Below are positions 25,223 through 33,380 of a stretch of 64,000 nt of DNA, one piece after another. Position numbers and translations under genes: made by a program. The stretch is taken from assembly GCF_016765585.1 (NCBI RefSeq), contig NZ_JAESWC010000007.1, forward strand, positions 123,901 through 187,900. Direction: 5' to 3'. This DNA is from Clostridium rhizosphaerae. Its GTDB lineage: Bacteria > Bacillota > Clostridia > Clostridiales > Clostridiaceae. Below the pieces are notes generated by a model. That model was not told the origin of the DNA and searched no databases. It was given only the letters and a program-made list of their open reading frames with translations. How positions within the stretch are numbered: position 1 is the stretch's first letter; every line of letters starts with the position of its first letter.

Positions 25223-25268
25223 AAAAAAACTTATAACAGCGTTATGTATAATCCTATTATAAGTTTTT
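25223..25268 (-). terminator. Terminator
   Basis: Stem AAAACTTATAATA / TGTTATAAGTTTTTT, following the 106-residue protein gene and lying just before the family-1 repeat. Confidence 0.7.
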
Positions 25269-25292
25269 CATTACTATATTTCAAGGGAGTTA

Positions 25293-25613
25293 TTAAATAT
25301 TTTCTTTCATATCAATACCTTCTAAAAGATTTATAAAGTCCTCTTCACTTTTCTTTTCCAAGTACATATTAAGAAGAGTTCTGGTTGACATTTTATTAAA
25401 GCCTTTAAAGCCATTATCAAGTATCTCAGTTAATACATTCATAAAAGTTTCATTGTCTTTATTGACATCTTTAAGTATTTTATCTGCCATGTCTTTAGCT
25501 AGTGCTTCCTTAATGCTTTCTCTGAGCTTTTCTGTATATTTCCTCATATATTCCTGATCTTCTTCCGGGTATTTAGAAAATTCTCCAGATAATATATCCT
25601 GAATGTTAAACAT
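25293..25613 (-). CDS. Small helical protein, unknown
   Basis: 106 residues, acidic, helical throughout, no signal peptide or membrane segment. It contains SGEFSKYPEEDQEYMRKYTE and ends in EKKSEEDFINLLEGIDMKEN. I recognise no family. SD GGAAGGTG precedes the ATG, and a terminator follows at 25223, so it is a real single-gene unit or the last gene after the MATE region in the other direction of reading. No function is proposed. Confidence 0.7.
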   Translation of the reverse strand: MFNIQDILSGEFSKYPEEDQEYMRKYTEKLRESIKEALAKDMADKILKDVNKDNETFMNVLTEILDNGFKGFNKMSTRTLLNMYLEKKSEEDFINLLEGIDMKENI

Positions 25614-25700
25614 AAATTATTCACCTTCCTGTCCTAGGATTACAAGTATAAGTTTTAGCAACAATCATTCTTTGTTATATCTAAAATACTACTAAATACT

Positions 25701-27068
25701 TTAAACCTTTAAATACTTCCATTTTCCTTTAAGCATTCTAGACAAATACATAAATGACCTGGAACTAAAGTCTAAAAATATTCCTATCATTACTGCAGTC
25801 ATCCCAATATGAGCCCACCTTATCAAAGCAAAGCTTACAAACACTCTAAAAGTCCATAACCCCACAAAGGAGGATACCATAACATAATTAATATCTCCAG
25901 ATGCTTTAAGAGTTGCTGAGCATACATTTAAAATAGCAATTAGAGGCTCAAGTATTCCAAAGGTACGTATAAGACTCATTGATTCCTTTATAACAAGGGG
26001 ATCATTTGAATACAAACTAGCAAGAGGTCTTGCAAAAATCACCATAAACATTCCTAGAATAAAAGCCATAAGCATAGTTATTTTTAAACTCTCATAGGCA
26101 TAGTTTTCTGCTTTTTTATAATTTCTTTCTCCCAGACTTTGACCAACAAGTGTTGTATTGGCAATTGCAAAACCAAACACCGGGAAAAAGGCTAAAGAGT
26201 TTACATTGATACCTACTTGATAGGAAGCCATAGCCACAGTTCCAAGTGTAACAATTATAATTTGGACTAATAAAAATCCACCCTGCATAACAGCCTGCTC
26301 TATAAAAGCCGGGATTCCTATATTAATAATTCTTTTCATAACATTAGTTCTAATACTATAATCATCCTTAAGACTTAAATTAAGCTTAAGTTTTCTTCCA
26401 TTATATAAAACAATCAATCTAATAATTACGGCAACAACTCTTGAAATTGTAACAGCAATAGCTGATCCTATAACTCCCAAAGCAGGTATATGAAGAATCG
26501 GCATACCAAATATTAATATTGTGTTTAAAATAATATTTATTATATTTACGACTCCAGTAATAACCATTGGAGTTTTAGTATCTCCTGCTCCCCTCATAGC
26601 TCCAGATATAATAATATCAAGAACAAAGAAAGGTAAGTTCAAAAGTGTTATCCCGAAGTAGCTTATACCTAAATTGATAACGTTAGAGTCGGCTCCTCCA
26701 AAAAATAGCTTTAAAATAGATACTGAGAATATTTTTCCAAATAACGCTAAAGCAAGTCCTATAACCAAAGCCATATAAATAGATTGTATTAAGGCTCTTT
26801 TTGCTTCTTCCTTGTTTCCTTCTCCAGTTACTCTGGCTATAATAACTGTAGTACCCATGGACAAACCTGAAAAAACAGTTTGTAAAAATCCCATAAGCAT
26901 ATTGACCATACCTACTGCTGCCACTGCATCGGTTCCTATTCTCCCCATAAATATAGTTGAAACCATACCAACCATCATTTCAAGAATCTGCTCTGTTATA
27001 GACGGCCAGGCAAGTTCTATTATTTCTTTATCTGCTTTTTTATCTAATTTGAAAGTAAATTTTTTCAC
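25701..27068 (-). CDS. MATE family efflux transporter
   Basis: 455 residues from a GTG start with SD AGGAGGAG 5 nt upstream; the longer open frame overlaps the 3' end of the flavin reductase gene and lacks support. About 12 membrane segments with the two MATE repeats: ELAWPSITEQILEMMVGMVS at the start, and the halves each showing GAGDTKTPM-like or ATLKASGDINYVM segments. MATE proteins export cations or drugs using Na+ or H+. It is co-directional with the flavin reductase upstream, with a 26-bp gap. Confidence 0.92.
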   Translation of the reverse strand: MKKFTFKLDKKADKEIIELAWPSITEQILEMMVGMVSTIFMGRIGTDAVAAVGMVNMLMGFLQTVFSGLSMGTTVIIARVTGEGNKEEAKRALIQSIYMALVIGLALALFGKIFSVSILKLFFGGADSNVINLGISYFGITLLNLPFFVLDIIISGAMRGAGDTKTPMVITGVVNIINIILNTILIFGMPILHIPALGVIGSAIAVTISRVVAVIIRLIVLYNGRKLKLNLSLKDDYSIRTNVMKRIINIGIPAFIEQAVMQGGFLLVQIIIVTLGTVAMASYQVGINVNSLAFFPVFGFAIANTTLVGQSLGERNYKKAENYAYESLKITMLMAFILGMFMVIFARPLASLYSNDPLVIKESMSLIRTFGILEPLIAILNVCSATLKASGDINYVMVSSFVGLWTFRVFVSFALIRWAHIGMTAVMIGIFLDFSSRSFMYLSRMLKGKWKYLKV

Positions 27069-27093
27069 TACTGCTCCTCCTGCTAGCTGATTT

Positions 27094-27672
27094 TTATTTT
27101 TTCTTCTTTTTCTTTGCAATAGAATAGCCAAACTTCCCTAAAGGGTTATTGCTTAATGCAAAATACTCGCCATGAGAATAAGCTATCAAATTAGCCTTTT
27201 CTAGATGAATTTTTCCTTTGTCATCTATAATATTTTCATCAACAGATATAGAAACTACTTCAGCCAAAAACAGGTCATGACTTCCTAATGGAGTAATGCT
27301 TTTAAGTTTGCATTCAATATTTACAGGACAGTCCTTCAAAGAAGGTACAGCAATTTTCTCTGAATCTTCAAGCTGAAGTTTTAGCTTTTCTATTTTGTCT
27401 TCTCTTTTACCAGAAACAACTCCCACGTAATCAACTACTTTTGTCATAGCTGAAGTAGGCAGGTTAACTACAAATTCCTCTGTATCCTTTATATATTCGT
27501 AAGACAATCGTTCAGGCCTTATGGCAACTGTAATCATAGGAGGTCGAGTGCAGGCAGTTCCAATCCATCCAACAGTAAATACATTTACCTTGCCCTCTTT
27601 ATTTTGACTTGTTATCATAACTGCTGGTACAGGATTTAATATAGCACTTCCTTTAAAAGTTATTTTACTCAT
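27094..27672 (-). CDS. Flavin reductase-like (FMN-binding split barrel) protein
   Basis: 192 residues of the DIM6/NTAB flavin reductase-like family: AVMITSQNKEGKVNVFTVGWIGTACTRPPMI at the N-terminus binds FMN, followed by IRPERLSYEYIKDTEEFVVNLPT. It should bind FMN and act on an unknown acceptor. It ends in a run of six lysines. Close upstream of the MATE gene, probably the same transcript. SD GGAGG. Confidence 0.88.
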   Translation of the reverse strand: MSKITFKGSAILNPVPAVMITSQNKEGKVNVFTVGWIGTACTRPPMITVAIRPERLSYEYIKDTEEFVVNLPTSAMTKVVDYVGVVSGKREDKIEKLKLQLEDSEKIAVPSLKDCPVNIECKLKSITPLGSHDLFLAEVVSISVDENIIDDKGKIHLEKANLIAYSHGEYFALSNNPLGKFGYSIAKKKKKK

Positions 27673-27768
27673 AGTTGTATTTCAGCCTCCAAATTCTTAT
27701 AATTATACACATGATTATAATTATATCGTTCTTTAAATATATTTCAAATAAATATATGGAGGTCTGCC

Positions 27769-28422
27769 ATGACAGAAAGTAATAGTATAAAATTATTAAA
27801 ACCAAAACTTTCAAAAGTTTTACCTGAAACCAACTTATCTTCAGAGGATATTTTTAAGGAAGCTTCTTTTTCTTCTTCTTTTATAAAGGACTGCTGCATC
27901 GAAAATCTTGATTCATCACATGTTTCCTTTGATGAGATTATATTTAAAAATGTAATATTTAGAAATGTATCACTTAACAACCTGGAACTTACTGATGTAA
28001 GATTTGAAAACTGCGATTTATCAAATGCAGACTTAAGAGAAGCTTCAATTCATAGAGTTGAGTTTATTAACTGTAAGCTTGTGGGGACTAACTTAAGCGA
28101 TTCTACCCTAAGAAATGTAACTTTTAAAAACTGCAGTGGAAAATATGCCCTATTAAGGTTTGCAGATTTGAAACTAGTTTCATTTGACAGCTGTCAAATT
28201 CCTTCGTCAGACTTTGAAGAAAGTCAATTTTCCAAAGTAGAATTTAAAAATTCAGATATGACTCAATGTCAGTTGTCTGGCGTAATGCTAAAAGGTATTG
28301 ATTTTTCAACCTGTGAAATTGATGGTTTAGGTGCAAGAACCTCTGATGTATATGGAGCCATAGTTACAGATGCACAGGCTATCTCCCTCGCAAGACTTCT
28401 TGGCATTGTGATAAAAAAATAG
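27769..28422 (+). CDS. Pentapeptide repeat protein
   Basis: 217 residues, mostly pentapeptide repeats of the A(D/N)LXX kind from about residue 50 to 190 (NLELTDVRFENCDLSNADLR, NLSDSTLRNVTFKNCS and so on). They should fold into a right-handed beta-helix. It is rich in Cys at repeat positions. Its neighbour is the large fusion enzyme at 28545, 122 bp downstream with its own promoter. QnrB-like gyrase protection cannot be claimed from sequence alone. SD GGAGG. Confidence 0.85.
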   Translation: MTESNSIKLLKPKLSKVLPETNLSSEDIFKEASFSSSFIKDCCIENLDSSHVSFDEIIFKNVIFRNVSLNNLELTDVRFENCDLSNADLREASIHRVEFINCKLVGTNLSDSTLRNVTFKNCSGKYALLRFADLKLVSFDSCQIPSSDFEESQFSKVEFKNSDMTQCQLSGVMLKGIDFSTCEIDGLGARTSDVYGAIVTDAQAISLARLLGIVIKK

Positions 28423-28472
28423 TAATTTACTTTTTTAATTGTTTACATACTAAAATTTAGGAAATACAAAAT

Positions 28473-28501
28473 TTGGATTTGATTTTGAAATATGGTATAA
28501 T
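28473..28501 (+). promoter_or_regulatory. Promoter of the fusion enzyme gene
   Basis: TTGGAT, a 17-bp spacer and TATAAT, 44 bp before the ATG at 28545. The -10 is perfect and the spacer optimal. Confidence 0.75.
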
Positions 28502-28544
28502 AACTGTGGATTAATTTGTACATTTTTAGAGGAGGGAATAATCT

Positions 28545-31500
28545 ATGACCCTTTCATCAAATTTTGATACTCTTAGAAAATCAGAGCTAAGCTTTAAGAG
28601 TATCTTTAAAATACTGTGTCAATACAGTGAAATTACAGCAGGAGAATTTATTGATAATAACAATATAGTAAAATGGTCCTTTAAGGATTACGAAACAAAA
28701 GTGTATAAGGCTGCTTCAAAAATTTCACAATTAGCTGGAGAAAGTAATAAGGGAAAATACATAGCATTAAAAATGCCTAATTCTCATTTATGGCCTGTAA
28801 TGTTTTGGGGAATACTGGCTGCTGGATTTAAACCCATATTGATAGACAGCACACTCAATGAGGAAATGACTAGCTTTCTTGTAAAGCAGTCAAATTCAAT
28901 TATGGTAATTAATAATCCAATTGAATTTGAAAATGAAGATACGCTGACCTCTCCGGATTGGTCAGATGAGGTTGCATTATGCACTTCTGGTACAACCTCT
29001 ACCTCAAAAATATTTACATATTCAGGAGAAGCAATCTGTTATCAGTTATTTAATCTTGAAATACTAACAGAGAACAATAGAATGAATGCTGTTCCTGGGG
29101 ATAGGGTATTAGCTTTTCTTCCTTTCCACCATGTGTTTGGATTTATAGCTCAATATCTCGTATATTCTTTTCTTGGTGCAGCTATGGTTTACTTAAAAGA
29201 TAGAGCTCCTGAAACTATTATGAAAGCTTGCAGGTCTCATCAAGTAACTCATATAATAACTGTACCTCTTCTGCCAAACAACCTCGTAAACAGTGTTGTA
29301 AAAAAGATAAATGATGCTTCAGAGCTAAATCAGCTTATGTTCAAGTCCATGCTTAGCACAAGTTTATCAGCTCAGCGAGTTAACTTTAACAACGGGATTA
29401 AATTATCACAAAAGCTTTTTAAAAAGCTTCAGGATAATCTCCTAGGTCCGCAAATTAAGATGATTATAAGCGGTGGAAGCCGTATACCTTATGAAACAGT
29501 TCGATTTATGAACGCTATTGGTTATTATGTTGTTTGCGGATATGGAATGACTGAGATCGGAATAGCCTCCTGTCAGGGAGACTATGATTTAAACAAAAGA
29601 TTAAACGGCTCCTCAGGTAAAAAATTCAAGCACCTTGAATATAAGCTTTCCGAAGGTGACAGCGAACTTCTTGTAAGAGGAAAAGCAATGCATACCGGTA
29701 TGCTAGTTGACGGTAAAAAGATCTCTCCTGAGACTGAAAATGATGGTTGGTTTAAAACTGGAGATATAGTAAATATCGATGAAGATTCTCTTTTCATTCA
29801 AGGGAGAGTAAAGGACATAATTGTTAATGAGTCAGGCGAAAATGTTTATCCTGATGAATTGGAAGACTATTTTTCCAAGCTGCCACTAGTTAATTATATA
29901 TCTGTCCTTGGTACAAAGAAGGACAACTCCTACGAAAACATAACACTTATCTTAAACATGGATAAGCCTAATATGAATGAAGATAACTTTAGTAAGCTTG
30001 TTGATGCCATAAACAAAGTTAATGGCACTCTTCCTATATTAAAAAAGGTAAATAAGGTTTTTGCAACTTCAAGCGAGCTTCCTTTAGCTAACGGTATAAA
30101 GGTTAAAAGAAACAAGCTTAAGGAGTTAATTGAAAATAATAGAATAGATTTGGTTGAATTAAATTTAAAAACAAAGACATTCACAGCTACTGAAGCTGTA
30201 AAAGGCCTTGAGCCAATGGCTTTAGAGTATGAGGATGATTTAATAGAAATTAAAGCTAAGGTCAGACAGTGCTTTGCAGAAGCTTTATCTTTAAAACCGG
30301 AAAACATAAAGGATACTGACCATTTTATAAATGACTTAGGCGGAGACAGTCTTTCAAGTATAAGCCTTTTAACAAAAGTTGAAGATTTATTTGGTATTGT
30401 TATACCTGACTCTGAATATTATAACTGCAGCAGTGTTAATGATCTTTCCTTATTAATTTTAAGGAAGACAAAAGGCGCTATTATGCTTGATGAAAGTGCA
30501 GCAACTTCTCCTATTTCTGAGACAGAAGTAAAAATAATAAAAAGCTTTGAAGATTCCAGAGAATATAATAATTTTCTTCCTCAGCAAAAGATTGCCTCTG
30601 GTGAGACTAATCCTTATTTTAAATGCCATGATTCAATTATACGAGACAAGTCCATGTTAAATGGAGAAATAGAAGTCTTAAATTTTGGTTCCTATAATTA
30701 TATAGGAATGTCAGGTCATCCTGAAACAGTTAAGGCTGCTCAAGAGGCAGCAGCTAAATATGGAACTTCTGCCAGCGGAAGCAGACTGCTCACTGGTGAA
30801 AAACATTTATACAAGGAATTAGAGAGAGAAATAGCATCATGGAAGCATACTGAGGATTGTTTAGTTCTAGTAGGCGGACATTCAACCAATGTAACCTTTG
30901 TTGGCAACTTCTGCAATGAAAGAGATATTATACTTTATGATGCTTTAGCTCATAATTCAGTAGCACAAGGTTGCCAGCTTTCAAAAAGCGATTCTAAAGC
31001 CTTTCCTCATAACGATTATAAGGCATTAGAAAATATTCTTAAAAATATAAGAACTAAATATGAAAAAATCCTTGTTGTAATTGAAGGTGCCTACAGTATG
31101 GATGGAGATATAGCTCCTGTGCCTGAATTTGTGCGCCTTAAGAAAGAATATGGGTTTTTCTTAATGGTAGATGAAGCTCACTCTGCCTGTGTTATTGGCG
31201 AGCATGGCGGCGGTGTAGATGAATATTTTAATCTTGAACCTGATGATATAGATATAAAAATGGGTACCTTATCTAAAGGACTTGGTACCTGCGGCGGTTA
31301 CTTAGCAGGTAAAAAATCACTAATAGAATATTTAAGATATAATGTTCCCGGATTTGTATTTTCAGTTGGGATAAGCCCTCCAGTTGCTGCTGCTACTCTT
31401 GCTGCTGTAAAACTAATACAAAGGGATAACTCTGCTGTGAAAAGACTTCATAAAAATATAGAAATTTTTATAAAGGAAGCCCATAAAAGAAAGCTTGATA

Positions 31501-31754
31501 CCTGTTTAGCCGCTGAAACAGCTGTAGTTCCAATTTTAGTTGGAAATGATAATGCTGCCTTTATCTTAAGCCATCTTCTGCTTGAAAAAGGTATTGCAGT
31601 TCCTCCTGCTGTTTATCCTGCCGTTCCAAAGGATAAAGCCAGACTAAGATTCTGCGTTACCAGCGAACATAAAGAAGACCAGATAATCAAAGCTTTAGAT
31701 GTATTAGTTGACCTGGCTAAGGAGAATAATATAGATATACAATTTAATAAATAA
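28545..31754 (+). CDS. Acyl-adenylating enzyme / acyl carrier / PLP-dependent alpha-oxoamine synthase fusion
   Basis: 1069 residues in three parts. (1) About 1-540: ANL-superfamily adenylating domain with core motif TSGTTSTSK (148-156), GYGMTEIG, GWFKTGDI and a C-terminal lobe ending near VKRNKLKELI. (2) About 560-640: acyl carrier domain, phosphopantetheine Ser602 in GGDSLSS. (3) About 680-1069: alpha-oxoamine synthase (KBL/BioF/SPT family) with SGSRLLTGEKHLYKELE, VDEAHSACVIG and PLP Lys911 in TLSKGLGTC. The likely reaction is activation of a fatty acid, loading on the carrier and decarboxylative condensation with an amino acid to a 3-keto amine. This is the chemistry of serine palmitoyltransferase and 5-aminolevulinate synthase. 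The substrate is unknown. It has its own promoter and a NUDIX gene downstream. Confidence 0.88.
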   Translation: MTLSSNFDTLRKSELSFKSIFKILCQYSEITAGEFIDNNNIVKWSFKDYETKVYKAASKISQLAGESNKGKYIALKMPNSHLWPVMFWGILAAGFKPILIDSTLNEEMTSFLVKQSNSIMVINNPIEFENEDTLTSPDWSDEVALCTSGTTSTSKIFTYSGEAICYQLFNLEILTENNRMNAVPGDRVLAFLPFHHVFGFIAQYLVYSFLGAAMVYLKDRAPETIMKACRSHQVTHIITVPLLPNNLVNSVVKKINDASELNQLMFKSMLSTSLSAQRVNFNNGIKLSQKLFKKLQDNLLGPQIKMIISGGSRIPYETVRFMNAIGYYVVCGYGMTEIGIASCQGDYDLNKRLNGSSGKKFKHLEYKLSEGDSELLVRGKAMHTGMLVDGKKISPETENDGWFKTGDIVNIDEDSLFIQGRVKDIIVNESGENVYPDELEDYFSKLPLVNYISVLGTKKDNSYENITLILNMDKPNMNEDNFSKLVDAINKVNGTLPILKKVNKVFATSSELPLANGIKVKRNKLKELIENNRIDLVELNLKTKTFTATEAVKGLEPMALEYEDDLIEIKAKVRQCFAEALSLKPENIKDTDHFINDLGGDSLSSISLLTKVEDLFGIVIPDSEYYNCSSVNDLSLLILRKTKGAIMLDESAATSPISETEVKIIKSFEDSREYNNFLPQQKIASGETNPYFKCHDSIIRDKSMLNGEIEVLNFGSYNYIGMSGHPETVKAAQEAAAKYGTSASGSRLLTGEKHLYKELEREIASWKHTEDCLVLVGGHSTNVTFVGNFCNERDIILYDALAHNSVAQGCQLSKSDSKAFPHNDYKALENILKNIRTKYEKILVVIEGAYSMDGDIAPVPEFVRLKKEYGFFLMVDEAHSACVIGEHGGGVDEYFNLEPDDIDIKMGTLSKGLGTCGGYLAGKKSLIEYLRYNVPGFVFSVGISPPVAAATLAAVKLIQRDNSAVKRLHKNIEIFIKEAHKRKLDTCLAAETAVVPILVGNDNAAFILSHLLLEKGIAVPPAVYPAVPKDKARLRFCVTSEHKEDQIIKALDVLVDLAKENNIDIQFNK

Positions 31755-31760
31755 TTATTA

Positions 31761-31797
31761 TAGGTAGCTTGTGAAGATCATAAGCTACCTGTATAGT
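31761..31797 (+). terminator. Terminator of the fusion enzyme gene
   Basis: Stem TAGGTAGCTT / AAGCTACCTG with loop GTGAAGATCAT, followed by TATAGTTT; T-run is weak. It abuts repeat family 2, as the hairpin at 1885 does in the other copy. Confidence 0.65.
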
Positions 31798-31799
31798 TT

Positions 31800-31894
31800 C
31801 AATTAGTAAATCGCTATTTAAGCTTCTCAAAAATCCTGATGTTTCTACAGGTTTTTGAGAAGCATAAAGGGCTGATTTACTTTGAAATCTATAA
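31800..31894 (+). repeat. Palindromic repeat, family 2, copy 2
   Basis: Begins AATTAGTAAATCGCTATTT and ends GATTTACTTTGAAATCTATA, like the minus-strand copy at 1791-1884 with a handful of changes. The arms pair (AGTAAATC with GATTTACT; CTTCTCAAAAA with TTTTTGAGAAG). It lies between the fusion enzyme terminator and the NUDIX gene. Confidence 0.75.
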
Positions 31895-31920
31895 ATAGTT
31901 TCAAATGAAAGGAAAAAATC

Positions 31921-32505
31921 ATGAATAAACTAAAGAAGCTTACCCCTTTAACAGAAACTAAATTTTTAAGTCTTTATGATGCTGAATATGAAAATAGAAA
32001 AGGTGCTGAAAAGCATTGGATCATTGCTTCTAGAAAAAACTTTGATACCCTTAAGGAACAATTTTTCAATAAAAAAGAAGAAAAGATAGATGCTGTTATA
32101 ATAAATGCAATCCATAAGCCTACTAACAGCCTTGTACTCATTAAACAGTTTAGAATTCCTCTTAACGATTACGTTTATGAGCTGCCTGCAGGACTTTTAG
32201 ATGCTGATGAAGGCATCGTAGAAGCTGTAAGAAGAGAATTAAGAGAGGAAACTGGCCTTTCACTTATTGAAATCGACAATGCTAAAACCAACCCAAAGGT
32301 TTATATATCAGCAGGTATGACTGACGAATCTGTAGCAATGGTTTACTGCAGCTGTGAAGGAAGTATATCAAATAGCTTTTTAGAAGATGATGAGGATATT
32401 GAGGCTATTTTGGTTTCCAAAGAAATCGCTAAAGAGCTTTTAAAGCAAAATATAAAAATGGATATTAAAGTTTGGCTGGCTCTTCAAAATTTCATACATA
32501 ATTAA
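31921..32505 (+). CDS. NUDIX hydrolase, ADP-ribose pyrophosphatase type
   Basis: 194 residues. The NUDIX box is complete: GLLDADEGIVEAVRRELREETG (GX5EX7REUXEEXGU), about residues 97-118. The preceding YELPAGLLD is typical of the ADP-ribose pyrophosphatase (NudF) branch. It should hydrolyse ADP-ribose or a similar nucleoside diphosphate compound. SD AAAGGAAA upstream of the ATG; it probably has its own promoter since a terminator and repeat precede it. Confidence 0.9.
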   Translation: MNKLKKLTPLTETKFLSLYDAEYENRKGAEKHWIIASRKNFDTLKEQFFNKKEEKIDAVIINAIHKPTNSLVLIKQFRIPLNDYVYELPAGLLDADEGIVEAVRRELREETGLSLIEIDNAKTNPKVYISAGMTDESVAMVYCSCEGSISNSFLEDDEDIEAILVSKEIAKELLKQNIKMDIKVWLALQNFIHN

Positions 32506-32609
32506 TATTATCTCTCTTGAATAACTGTAAATATATGGTAAAATATTATATATATTCAAGTTCATATAATATTATGATTTACATTTTAGTTACAAAGGAG
32601 ATAAATTTT

Positions 32610-33326
32610 ATGAAAAAAACATATTTAGCATTAACTTTGATTCTATCTACACAGCTTTTATTTGCTGGCTGCAGCGAAATCAATAATGCAAAAGACAAAC
32701 TAAATTCACAAACTGCTAAAAACCAGACTTCTCAGCAGACAAAACAGGATGATTCTACTGCTAAAGCAGAAGATACTGCTAAGGATACGGCTTCTGACAC
32801 AGCTTCTGATACTGCATCTGACAGTACTGATAAAGATAATACTGCTGCTGATTCAAGCTCAGCCAATACCGGCAGCGCTGACAAAACTGATTCTTCATCA
32901 GCAAACAATAGCGGTACCAATTCAGCTAAAACAGTTAAGCCTGCCAACTTAACCAAAAAGGATGTCCAAACATATGCTTCAATGACAAAAACAAATTTAA
33001 TAAAAACTTTTGGAAAAGACTATAAAGCTGATGGAACTGCTTTAGTATTTTCAAATGGATTAGCAATTGCAGGTTTGGATAAGAGCGAAAGTAAGCCAAC
33101 TTCTATTAAATGTAAAAATGATGTTACCATTATGGGTATAAAAAATGGTATGACATTTGATAAGGTTCAAGCTGTTTTGGGAAAGACTGAGGTTATTCAG
33201 ACCTATCTAGGCACTAAGACAAATATTGTTTATAAAGTACAATATCCATACGGACAAGGTGTTATAAAAGTTATATCTCCAAGCAAGGATGGAAAGAACT
33301 CATATATACAAATTGTGCCTCAATAA
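32610..33326 (+). CDS. Lipoprotein with low-complexity linker, unknown
   Basis: 238 residues from the ATG with SD AAAGGAG; the longer open frame lacks an SD. Signal peptide with lipobox LLFAGC. Residues about 25-115 are a low-complexity Asp/Thr/Ser/Ala/Lys linker with repeats of SDTA. The C-terminal domain (about 120-238) has YASMTKTNLIKTFGKDYKAD and a repeat-like half GMTFDKVQAVLGKTEVIQTYLG, similar to BamE/SmpA-like folds of Gram-positive lipoproteins. Function unknown; exposed on the outer face of the membrane. Confidence 0.8.
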   Translation: MKKTYLALTLILSTQLLFAGCSEINNAKDKLNSQTAKNQTSQQTKQDDSTAKAEDTAKDTASDTASDTASDSTDKDNTAADSSSANTGSADKTDSSSANNSGTNSAKTVKPANLTKKDVQTYASMTKTNLIKTFGKDYKADGTALVFSNGLAIAGLDKSESKPTSIKCKNDVTIMGIKNGMTFDKVQAVLGKTEVIQTYLGTKTNIVYKVQYPYGQGVIKVISPSKDGKNSYIQIVPQ

Positions 33327-33336
33327 ATTTGTATAG

Positions 33337-33374
33337 CAAAACCGCAGACTTTTTGCAGCCTGCGGTTTTAATTT
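33337..33374. terminator. Bidirectional terminator
   Basis: Stem AAAACCGCAG / CTGCGGTTTT between the convergent lipoprotein and S9 peptidase genes, with T-rich and A-rich flanks. Confidence 0.85.
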
Positions 33375-33380
33375 TAGCCC

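Noticed and set aside
29930..30307. 125-codon minus-strand frame within the fusion enzyme gene
   Set aside because: It is fully antisense to conserved adenylation and carrier domain codons and lacks an SD; treated as a shadow.
32749..32956. Open frames in the lipoprotein linker on both strands
   Set aside because: They arise from the low-complexity repeats encoding Asp/Thr/Ser/Ala and have no SD.
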